A stretch of DNA of 30,837 nt from Halovivax sp. (GTDB taxonomy: Archaea > Halobacteriota > Halobacteria > Halobacteriales > Natrialbaceae): the NCBI GenBank assembly GCA_007119345.1, contig SKPV01000021.1, positions 1 through 30,837 on the forward strand. The letters run 5' to 3'. The translations under genes were made by a program, and so were the position numbers. Position 1 is the stretch's first letter. Each line of letters opens with the position of its first letter. This document shows, piece after piece, positions 7,498 to 14,153 of the stretch. The notes under the pieces were generated by a model. It was not told the DNA's origin. It did not search any database and saw only the letters and a program-made list of their open reading frames with translations.

Positions 7498-8238
7498 GTG
7501 ACCTCCGTGGAATCGATATCATCCGAGGCGATCGACCCCCTGGCCAACGTCTTGCTGTCGGACGGTCCCCACGCCGACCCCGTCGAGTGTCGGACGAAGT
7601 GTCGTCGCGTGGAGCGGACGGCCGAGCTGCGCGTCTCCTTCGCCGGCGAGGGCGTCGACGTCCCGCCGACCGACGGGACGTCGTGCACGTTGGGGCTACC
7701 GTCGGTCGGCGACGTCATCCGTACCGCCGACGCCGCCGAGGGTCCCGACTTCGCGGGGGCGGTGGCGATCGACGCGGTCGCGGATCCGACGGACCTCGGG
7801 TCGATCGGGGTCTCGATCAGTCGCTCTCGCGAGCGCCGGAGCGACGAGCGGCTGGTCGTCTGTTTCGACTCGCTCGACGCGCCCCTTCGAGGGGCGGAAC
7901 CCGGGACGTCTTCGAGTTTACGTACTACCTGAACCGGCGCCTCGAGAGCGTCGGCGCCCTGGCGAACTTTCACCTCGACCCGGCCGGGCACGAAGACCGG
8001 ATCGTCGCGGCGTTCGGGGCGTCTTCGACGAGGCGGTCGTCGACGAGAGCGCGAGCGGCCCGATGCCGGAAGCGACCGACGACGAGGTCGCCGCGCTGCT
8101 CGCCGAGATCGGCGTCTCGGAGGACGAGCCCAGCTATCCCTGGGAGGACGGCCGGGTCGGCGAGGCGACCGACGAGGACGTCGAGACTCCCGGGCGGGCG
8201 ACGGCCGCGGATCCGCGACTCGCCGCGACGTCAGCTCA
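7498..8238 (+). pseudogene. DUF7504-like (RecA/KaiC-fold-like) protein gene with two frameshifts
   Basis: Three frames must be joined to read one protein. Frame one runs from GTG 7498 and includes DPTDLGSIGVSISRS and LVVCFDSLDA. After about 7900 the sequence continues in the next frame as DVFEFTYYLNRRLESVGALA and NFHLDPAGHEDRIVAAFG. After about 8018 it continues in the third as VFDEAVVDESASGP and MPEATDDEVAALLAEIG. Each junction is repaired by adding one base, in acccggg and in ttcggggcg. The FDSL, LNRRLESVGALANFHLDP and FDEAVV pattern recalls the haloarchaeal DUF7504 proteins, regulatory-looking RecA-like domains often near signal transduction genes. The third frame has no stop before 8546, inside the span of the opposing gene, so the end given is approximate and a further lesion is possible. 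An assembly error is the main alternative to a true pseudogene. Confidence 0.6.
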
Positions 8239-8247
8239 CGGACGCCG

Positions 8248-8505
8248 TCAGACCGCGAACGCCACGTCGAAGTACGCGAGCGCGAGCACCACGACCGCGC
8301 CGGGCAACCCGCCCAGCGCGACGATCGCCAGGGAGACGGGCGTGATCGCGACGGTGAACCCGACGAGGACGTCGACCAAGAGGATCGCCAGCAGCCCCAC
8401 GACGGCGTTCACGATGAACGGTGCCAGCGCACGCACGATCACCGCGGCGATCAGGACGGCGACCAGCACCGCGACCAGGGCGGCGATTTCGAGACCGGCG
8501 GTCAT
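8248..8505 (-). CDS. BofA-family small membrane protein
   Basis: An 85-residue, almost wholly hydrophobic protein with two or three membrane segments. The pattern PFIVNAVVGLLAILLVD followed by VAITPVSLAIVALGGLPG matches the family named after the Bacillus pro-sigma-K processing inhibitor BofA. Haloarchaeal members are this length and have a conserved ALGGxPGA motif near the end. Archaea lack sigma K, so the Bacillus role does not transfer and the function is unknown. It is convergent with the broken DUF7504-like gene, and its ATG is 81 bp from the tRNA-Pro gene, which is divergently oriented. Confidence 0.75.
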   Translation of the reverse strand: MTAGLEIAALVAVLVAVLIAAVIVRALAPFIVNAVVGLLAILLVDVLVGFTVAITPVSLAIVALGGLPGAVVVLALAYFDVAFAV

Positions 8506-8552
8506 GGTCGGCGGTACGTCGGACGGGCCGAAAACCGTTGGGTCGTAACGAA

Positions 8553-8562
8553 ACCCTTTACG
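8553..8562 (+). promoter_or_regulatory. TATA-like box of tRNA-Pro
   Basis: The stretch accctttacg lies with its TTTA core 27-30 bp before the first tRNA base, the standard distance for an archaeal TATA box. It stands out from the GC-rich surroundings. Confidence 0.5.
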
Positions 8563-8586
8563 CGGTGGCCGAAGAACACTACGTGC

Positions 8587-8659
8587 GGGACCGTGGGTTA
8601 GCCTGGTATACTTCGGGCCTTGGGTGCCCGTGACCGCGGTTCAAATCCGCGCGGTCCCA
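8587..8659 (+). tRNA. tRNA-Pro, anticodon TGG
   Basis: A 73-base cloverleaf. The acceptor stem is gggaccg (8587-8593) with cggtccc (8652-8658) and discriminator A. The anticodon stem is cgggc/gcccg around loop cttgggt, placing anticodon TGG at 8621-8623, which reads CCA. The T arm is cgcgg-ttcaaat-ccgcg. No CCA end is encoded and no intron is present. The 3' part (from 8638) is duplicated 126 bp downstream, as expected for a tRNA used as an integration site. Confidence 0.95.
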
Positions 8660-8763
8660 CTTATCTCGCCGCGAGCAAATTCGCGAGCGGCGAGTCCGTG
8701 ACGAACAAGCGGATTTGAATCAGACTGAGGTTCTGCGAGCGCAGCGAGCAGGTTCTCAGGCGA

Positions 8764-8785
8764 GGTTCAAATCCGCGCGGTTCCA
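8764..8785 (+). other. Duplicate of the tRNA-Pro 3' end: probable attachment-site scar
   Basis: Positions 8764-8785 repeat 8638-8659 of the tRNA with one mismatch in 22 bases; ggttcaaatccgcgcggt is exact over 18. A third, inverted piece (gcggatttgaa) lies at 8709-8719. Tyrosine integrases of archaeal proviruses and integrative elements commonly use tRNA 3' ends and leave such direct repeats. Only 104 bp now lie between the copies and no integrase gene is seen, so this is best read as what remained after loss of an element. The 3' direction matches the normal integration polarity. Confidence 0.65.
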
Positions 8786-9173
8786 TCTTCTTGCTACGAG
8801 CGACTCGCGAGTCTCGAGTGCGCTCGCATAGTTGCGCCGTCTGCTCGTCGCCGGCGGAACCGATCGCCGACGGCCAGCAGCGGTTCGAGGTGCCGATCCC
8901 GTCTAAGATGTGCGCCTCGGGGACGTCCGTCTCGGCGCGGAATCGAGCCCCTCGACGGTCCGCGGTTCCGGGCTGGCGCATGCGCCGAGATGCATCGACG
9001 GCGGTCGACGGGGGCGGAGCTGATCGGCCGACCCCGACCGACCGGACGTTTTTACCGGTCGGATATTTCAGATCGAGATAATCCGATCGCGATTTCCGTC
9101 CATCGAAATCGAATACTACGGCGGGGTGGGCGGGTTTCGGACATCCTTCGAACAGGTTCGTCGACGGCCACAA
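8786..9173. other. Long spacer between the att scar and the importer operon
   Basis: No gene is supported here. The ORF covering it on the minus strand reads across the att scar and has a composition unlike the neighbouring haloarchaeal proteins. The part from about 9045 onward is AT-richer and includes an inverted repeat cgatttc-8 bp-gaaatcg at 9090-9111, a candidate regulatory site for the operon that follows. The 8790-8840 stretch is full of short gcgag/ctcgc words that can fold in several ways. Confidence 0.5.
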
Positions 9174-9184
9174 TAGTTATCAAT
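9174..9184 (+). promoter_or_regulatory. TATA-like box of the importer operon
   Basis: The stretch agttatcaata lies about 22-32 bp before the ATG at 9206, consistent with a leaderless transcript. An 8-bp palindrome, gcacgtgc, follows at 9189-9196, just upstream of the ATG and close to the expected start of transcription. Confidence 0.5.
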
Positions 9185-9205
9185 AAGCGCACGTGCTAGG
9201 TGTGC

Positions 9206-10801
9206 ATGCCTTCGAATTCGCGCAGAGCGTTTCTGCGAAAGGCTGGTGCTGCTGGTGCGATCGGATCGGCAACGCTAGCGGGGTGTATCGGGTGGGGCGA
9301 CGACGACGAACTGGCCGGCGTCCCCGAGTTGAACTTCCTGATTCCGACGTCGGGCGCGAACCCGGACCGCAACGAACTGGGTGGTCTCATCGCCGAGAAC
9401 ATGGAAGAGGTCGGCTTCGACGTCGACGTCGAGGAACTCCCGTTCGACCCGCACGTGGAACGGATATTCGCCGAAGATCGGGATTTCGACATCTCGTTGC
9501 TGGGCTGGGGCGGAACGCCGGAGCGCATCGATCCGCACATCTTCCTCACGGACATGCACCACTCGGATTTCACCGGTCCGGGTGGCCGAAACACGCCGGG
9601 ATACGAGAACTCGGAGTACGACGAGATCGCCGAGGCCCAGGCCCAGGAGACCGATGAAGAGGCCCGGCGGGAGCTCGTCTTCGAGGCCCAGGAGACCCTC
9701 GCCGAGGACCAGCCGCGGTGTTACATCGCGAACGAGGGCGGCGATCACCCGTGGAACAACGAATCGCTCGAGAGCGTCAACGCGACGCTCGGCGAGGGAC
9801 TCAACGGCTTCTGGAACTTCATGGACGCCCAGCCGGCCGACGGCGTCGACCAGATCACGTTCGGGTACTCCGCGGACATCATCTCGCTGAACCCGATGCA
9901 GGACATGGCGACCCCCGACCGGCAGTTCATCCGGCTCATCTACGACCAACTGTACCGGTTCGACGAGGTCGGCGACCCCATGCCGTGGATCGCGACGGAC
10001 GCGCCGGACATCTCCGACGACGGGACGGAGTTTACGGTCGAGATCAGGGACGATCACACGTTCCACGACGGGGAGCCGGTAACGCCGGAGGACGTCGTAT
10101 TCTCGTACGAACTCTTCGGCGAATACTCGCCGACGTACTCGGTATATCTCGACCCGATCGAAGAGATGGAGATCGACGGCCAGGAAGTGACGTTCCACCT
10201 CAGCGAACCGGACGCGACGTTCGAACGAAACGCGCTGGCCCAGATCTACGTCTTCCCGGAGCACGTCTGGGGTGACGTCGACGATCCCACGGAACACACC
10301 GACGACGAGTACGTCGGCAGCGGTCCCTACCAGTTCGTCGACTGGGAGCGCGAGGTAGAGTTGCAGCTGGAGCGGTTCGACGACCACTTCCAGCCGCCGA
10401 ACATCGAGCGGCTCATCCGCGTACCCGGCGACGAAGCCACCATCATGGACGAGATCGAAGCCGGCGAGCTGGACATGGCCGGCCAGGACCCGACCGTGAC
10501 CCAGCTCGAACGGCTGCAGGAAGAGGAGCACGTCGACCTGGCCAGCTTCGACGCGGTCGGTCACGCGAAACTCTCGTACAACATGCGCCGCGACCACATG
10601 GACGACGTCCACATCCGCCGGGCGATCTCCTACTGCGTCCCCAAGGAGGACTTCGTCGAGACCATCCGCGGCGGCATGGGAACGGTGACGCACACGCCGA
10701 TTTCCCCGGCCGTCGAGACCTGGCACAACCCCGACGTCCGGGAGTACACCGAAGACCTCGACGCGGCCAGAGCCGAGCTGGAGGAAGGCGGTTACCTGTA
10801 G
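9206..10801 (+). CDS. Dipeptide/oligopeptide-type ABC substrate-binding lipoprotein (family 5), apparently circularly permuted
   Basis: A 531-residue lipoprotein. The N-terminus carries RRAFLRKAG and then LAGC, a Tat-type signal with a lipobox (Cys27), so it should sit outside the membrane and deliver peptide-like substrates to the permeases that follow. The domain order is unusual. Residues 40-210 (LNFLIPTSGANPDR, LLGWGGTPERIDP, ETLAEDQP, GFWNFMDAQP) resemble the segment that normally ends family-5 binding proteins. Residues 212-531 (ITFGYSADIISLNP, IYDQLYRF, FHDGEPVTPEDVVFSYE, YVGSGPY, IRRAISYCVPKEDF) resemble the normal N-terminal and middle parts. The protein stops at DLDAARAELEEGGYL, where normal members continue into the LNFLIPT-type segment. 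I preferred ATG 9206 to GTG 9200. Ligand specificity (peptide, nickel, sugar or other) cannot be told. Confidence 0.88.
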   Translation: MPSNSRRAFLRKAGAAGAIGSATLAGCIGWGDDDELAGVPELNFLIPTSGANPDRNELGGLIAENMEEVGFDVDVEELPFDPHVERIFAEDRDFDISLLGWGGTPERIDPHIFLTDMHHSDFTGPGGRNTPGYENSEYDEIAEAQAQETDEEARRELVFEAQETLAEDQPRCYIANEGGDHPWNNESLESVNATLGEGLNGFWNFMDAQPADGVDQITFGYSADIISLNPMQDMATPDRQFIRLIYDQLYRFDEVGDPMPWIATDAPDISDDGTEFTVEIRDDHTFHDGEPVTPEDVVFSYELFGEYSPTYSVYLDPIEEMEIDGQEVTFHLSEPDATFERNALAQIYVFPEHVWGDVDDPTEHTDDEYVGSGPYQFVDWEREVELQLERFDDHFQPPNIERLIRVPGDEATIMDEIEAGELDMAGQDPTVTQLERLQEEEHVDLASFDAVGHAKLSYNMRRDHMDDVHIRRAISYCVPKEDFVETIRGGMGTVTHTPISPAVETWHNPDVREYTEDLDAARAELEEGGYL

Positions 10802-11120
10802 GTCGCTCGCCGCCCGACGAGGGTACCGTTCGGACCGCTGATCGCCACGCGACGGCGATGCGGCGGTACCCGTGCGGTCGATTTCGGGCTCGAGGCGACA
10901 CGAACGGAACGAGCGTTAACGTGAGTCGACCCCGAAGGCGATTCAAAAATTGCGACCGATCCGATCGGTCGGCGATCGAATCGAGAAATACACGGCCCGG
11001 CCGCGTCGCCGCTCGCTCGACACGTCAACCACGTACACGCAAACGCGATGCAACTCGCCAGCAAACCGAACGGACCATGGGATCACTTCCGACGATAAGC
11101 CGATGGAGCGAACGTAACAG
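10802..11120. promoter_or_regulatory. Spacer between binding protein and permeases with a 17-bp palindrome
   Basis: No gene is supported in these 319 bp. In particular, no leftover piece of a binding protein can be read. At 10941-10951 there is an AT-rich attcaaaaatt stretch, and just after it a perfect inverted repeat gaccgatc-c-gatcggtc at 10954-10970. The pair looks like a TATA box with an overlapping operator, so the permease genes may have their own controlled promoter about 150 bp before the ATG at 11121. That would allow separate levels of binding protein and permease. Confidence 0.4.
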
Positions 11121-12101
11121 ATGGGATTGAGAGAATACGTACTTCGACGAATCTTCCAGCTCGTACTGACGCTGTGGGCGTTCGTCACCGTCCTGTTCGT
11201 CCTGTTCCGGATGGTCCCGGGCGATCCGACGACGCGCTTTCTGATGGACTATCCGGATCCGGCGCTGCGAGACGCCCGCATCGAAGAGCTCGGACTGGAC
11301 CAACCGCTTCACATCCAGTACATCGAGTACATCGGCGCCCTCCTGCGCGGGGATTTCGGGGACTCGACCTACTACAATCAGCCGGTCGGCGAGCTCATCT
11401 TCCCGCTGTTTCTCAACACGGTCGTCCTCATGTTCACGGCGCTGTTGATCGCCTACACGTTCGGCGTCCTCTTCGGCGCGGCGATGGGCTGGTGGCGCGG
11501 GAGCCGGTTCGAACGCGGCGGGATCGTCGCCACCCTCGTCGCCCGGTCCTCCCCGGAGTTCTGGATCGGCATCATCCTCGTCTGGATCTTCGTCTACCAG
11601 TTCGGGCTCCTCCCGCGGGCCGGAATCGGGGGCTACGGCGGCGAGCTGACGATGAACCTCACCGGACGCTACGTCAATTTCGACTTCCTCAGACACCTCA
11701 TCTTGCCGGCGCTGACGGGCGCGATCTTCTACATGGCGACGCCCGCGCTGTTGATGCGGAACACGATGTTGGAAGTGCTGAAGGCGGACTTCATCGAGAT
11801 GAAGAAGGCGGAGGGTCTGCCGGAACGAACCGTTCTCTACAAGCACGCCGCGCGTAACTCCGTGTTGCCGCTGGTCACCGTCGTGGCCATCGCGACCGGG
11901 GCGGCGATGGGCGGCTCGGTCATCATCGAGACCGTGTTCAACTGGCCCGGTATCGGCCGCGAGATGGTCGACTCGGTCACCAGGAACGACTACCCGATGG
12001 CGATGGCCACGTTCTTCTTCATGGGGACGGCGGTCATCGTGATGAACTTCGTCGCCGACCTGGCGTACCTCTACCTCGACCCGCGGGTGACCTACGAATG
12101 A
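11121..12101 (+). CDS. dppB: Dipeptide/oligopeptide ABC transporter permease (DppB type)
   Basis: A 326-residue integral membrane protein with about six membrane helices. It has the DppB/OppB hallmarks: the N-terminal LRRIFQLVLTLWAFVTVLFV helix, the RMVPGDP motif, the external loop ending in LRGDFGDS, and the cytoplasmic EAA loop EMKKAEGLPERTVLYKHAAR that docks onto the ATPases. It ends in YLYLDPRVTYE, a normal family C-terminus. With the next gene it forms the membrane channel of the importer. The following gene overlaps its stop by an ATGA, which supports translational coupling. Which substrates pass is unknown; the Dpp name is by family only. Confidence 0.93.
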   Translation: MGLREYVLRRIFQLVLTLWAFVTVLFVLFRMVPGDPTTRFLMDYPDPALRDARIEELGLDQPLHIQYIEYIGALLRGDFGDSTYYNQPVGELIFPLFLNTVVLMFTALLIAYTFGVLFGAAMGWWRGSRFERGGIVATLVARSSPEFWIGIILVWIFVYQFGLLPRAGIGGYGGELTMNLTGRYVNFDFLRHLILPALTGAIFYMATPALLMRNTMLEVLKADFIEMKKAEGLPERTVLYKHAARNSVLPLVTVVAIATGAAMGGSVIIETVFNWPGIGREMVDSVTRNDYPMAMATFFFMGTAVIVMNFVADLAYLYLDPRVTYE

Positions 12102-13075
12102 GCCACGAAACGCCGACCGATACCGACGAACGGACGACCGACGGCGTCGACTCGCGGGGGATCCGCTGGCGGCGGCGCCTGAACGCCCTGCGGAGCTGGG
12201 TGTCCGCGATGAAAGACGACCGGCTGGGCCAGATCGGCCTCGTCATCCTCGCCGTCTTCATCGTGGTCGGCATCTTCGCTCGACCGATCGAGATCTCGAT
12301 CGGACCCGCCTACGTGACGATCCAGCCGTTCTCGCTGGCGCCGTACGACCCGAGCGCCCGACCGGCGGACGGATTTCACGGACCGACCTGGTCGCACCCG
12401 CTCGGGACGACCAGCCTCGGCCGGGACGTCCTCTCACAGCTCCTCGCGGCGACCCGGGTGACGCTCATCGTGGGCTCCGTCGCGGCGTTCATGGCCGTCT
12501 TCATCGGTGCCAACGTCGGTATCGTGAGCGCGTACTTCGGCGGCTGGGTCGACGACGTCCTGATGCGGATCACGGACGTCGTCTACGGCATCCCGTTCCT
12601 GCCGTTCGCGATCGCGCTGGTGTTCATCCTCGGCGCCAGCCTCCTGAACGTCATCTTCGCGATCGTCTTGATCCTCTGGCGCGGGACGGCCCGGGTGGTC
12701 CGCTCGCAGGTGTTGAGTCACAAGCAACGACCGTACGTCGAGAGCGCGCGGGCGATCGGGGCGAGTCACTTCCGGATCATGTACGTGCAGATCATGCCGA
12801 ACGTCCTGCCGCTGATCTCGCTGTACGCCGCGTTCGCGGTGGCCTGGGCGGTCATCGCCGAAGCGAGCCTGTCGTTTCTCGGTCTCGGCCCGCCGGGCAT
12901 GATCTCGTGGGGCGAGATGATCTACGACGTCCGCACGGAGGGCGCCCTGCGAGAGGCCTGGTGGTGGGTCTTCCCGCCGGGCATCTGCATCATGCTGTTC
13001 GTGATGTCGGTGTTCTTCATCGGCCGCTCGCTGGAAAAGGTGGTCAACCCGGAACTCCGTCACACGGCGAACTGA
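12098..13075 (+). CDS. dppC: Dipeptide/oligopeptide ABC transporter permease (DppC type)
   Basis: A 325-residue partner permease. It has the DppC pattern: a hydrophilic N-terminus, a first helix (IGLVILAVFIVVGIFA), the HPLGTTSLGRDVLSQLL motif, and an EAA loop YVESARAIGASHFRIMYVQ. The family end motifs follow: SLSFLGLGPPGMISWGEM and a WWWVFPPGICIM helix before a short tail. It overlaps dppB by four bases (ATGA). The region between helix 1 and the HPLGT motif is about 45 residues, usual for haloarchaeal members. It should pair one-to-one with DppB in the membrane. Confidence 0.93.
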   Translation: MSHETPTDTDERTTDGVDSRGIRWRRRLNALRSWVSAMKDDRLGQIGLVILAVFIVVGIFARPIEISIGPAYVTIQPFSLAPYDPSARPADGFHGPTWSHPLGTTSLGRDVLSQLLAATRVTLIVGSVAAFMAVFIGANVGIVSAYFGGWVDDVLMRITDVVYGIPFLPFAIALVFILGASLLNVIFAIVLILWRGTARVVRSQVLSHKQRPYVESARAIGASHFRIMYVQIMPNVLPLISLYAAFAVAWAVIAEASLSFLGLGPPGMISWGEMIYDVRTEGALREAWWWVFPPGICIMLFVMSVFFIGRSLEKVVNPELRHTAN

Positions 13076-13100
13076 CCCGACGATACACAACGATACAACG

Positions 13101-14153
13101 ATGTCACTACTCACGATCGACGGCCTTCGGATGTACTACGGGAGCGAAGACGGCTACGTTCGCGCCGCCGACGACGTCAGTCTCGAACTCGACCGGGGTG
13201 AGACGCTCGGTCTGGTGGGTGAGAGCGGCTCGGGGAAGACGACGATCGCCCGCTCGATCATCCGATTGCTTCCCGACAACGCCGAGCTGGTCGAGGGTTC
13301 GATCGACCTCGACGGCACGGAAATCACCGAGCTGAGCGAGCGAGAGTTGCGAAAGCAGGTTCGCTGGCGGAACGTCTCGATGATCCCCCAGAACGCGATG
13401 AATTCGTTCGACCCGGTCTACACCGTCGGCACGCAGATCGTCCAGGCGATCACCTACCACGAAGACGGGGTGTCGAAGGAAGCGGCGAAAGAGCGGGCTC
13501 GCGACCTGTTCGAGGACCTCGGGATCGATCCCGACCGCGTCGACGACTACCCGCACCAGTTCTCCGGGGGGATGGCCCAGCGGGCGATGATCGCGCTGGC
13601 GCTGTGTCTCGACCCGAAGCTGATCCTCGCCGACGAACCGACGACGGCCCTGGACGTCGTGATCCAGGATCGCATCCTCGAGACGATCAAAGAGATGCAG
13701 GCGGAGATCGATTGTGCGATGATTCTGATCACCCACGACATCTCGGTCGTCAGCGAGACGTCCGATCGGATCGCCGTCTGCTATGGCGGCCGGATCGTCG
13801 AGCAGGCGGACGCGGCCACGATCATCGACGAACCACGCCACCCCTACACGCTGGGATTGCGAAACGCGTTCCCGGATATCGCCGACACGGACGAAGAACT
13901 CATCTCGATTCCGGGGACGCCACCGGAACTCGTCGACCCGGGCGAGGGCTGTCGGTTCGCCCCGCGGTGTCCGTTCGCTCAGGAGGAGTGCTGGGAGGTC
14001 ACGCCCGAGCCGGAGGAGTTCGAGGACGGCCACGTCGTCAGGTGCCACCGGGCGGACGAAGCCGACGAGCTGCGCGAGCTCGCCGAACGGAAAGAGACGT
14101 GGGAGGACGCCCACGGTCGGGTTCCCAACCCGATCCAGGGAGGTTACGACTGA
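13101..14153 (+). CDS. dppD: Peptide ABC transporter ATPase (DppD type)
   Basis: A 350-residue ATPase that drives the importer. Walker A is GESGSGKTT (40-48). The Q-loop region SMIPQNAMNSFDP, signature FSGGMAQR, Walker B LILADEPT and switch His in ILITHDIS are all intact. The C-terminal oligopeptide-transporter extension has four Cys (GCRFAPRCPFAQEECWEV and VVRCH). In some DppD proteins such Cys residues bind an Fe-S cluster, so the same is possible here. The gene is 25 bp after dppC, and its TGA overlaps the next gene's ATG (TGATG). Confidence 0.93.
   Translation: MSLLTIDGLRMYYGSEDGYVRAADDVSLELDRGETLGLVGESGSGKTTIARSIIRLLPDNAELVEGSIDLDGTEITELSERELRKQVRWRNVSMIPQNAMNSFDPVYTVGTQIVQAITYHEDGVSKEAAKERARDLFEDLGIDPDRVDDYPHQFSGGMAQRAMIALALCLDPKLILADEPTTALDVVIQDRILETIKEMQAEIDCAMILITHDISVVSETSDRIAVCYGGRIVEQADAATIIDEPRHPYTLGLRNAFPDIADTDEELISIPGTPPELVDPGEGCRFAPRCPFAQEECWEVTPEPEEFEDGHVVRCHRADEADELRELAERKETWEDAHGRVPNPIQGGYD

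Noticed and set aside
4721..7501. A plus-strand ORF of 926 codons overlapping the helicase in another frame
   Set aside because: Its product is Arg/Pro/Gly-rich and strongly basic, unlike haloarchaeal proteins. It is a shifted-frame shadow of two real genes.
7880..7896. Hairpin (cgcccct-tcg-aggggcg) in the DUF7504-like pseudogene as another inserted element
   Set aside because: The surrounding protein appears to keep normal family length across it, so no insertion can be argued. It is also single and not paired.
2643..7991. A minus-strand ORF of 1782 codons with an 11-residue repeat near its start
   Set aside because: It lies antisense to the prolyl oligopeptidase and helicase genes, which carry complete motif sets. 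The composition is that of antisense GC-rich DNA, and the repeat is just the 33-bp tandem array read on the other strand.
8661..9173. A minus-strand ORF of 170 codons across the att scar
   Set aside because: It has mixed composition and reads through the tRNA fragment. The piece MEPRGFEPRLRTCSLRSQ is the translation of the tRNA duplicate and its flanks, so it is not evidence for an integrase.
13604..14152. Upstream extension of the dppF frame
   Set aside because: The extension lies wholly inside dppD in another frame and has no family similarity. The TGATG overlap marks the real start.
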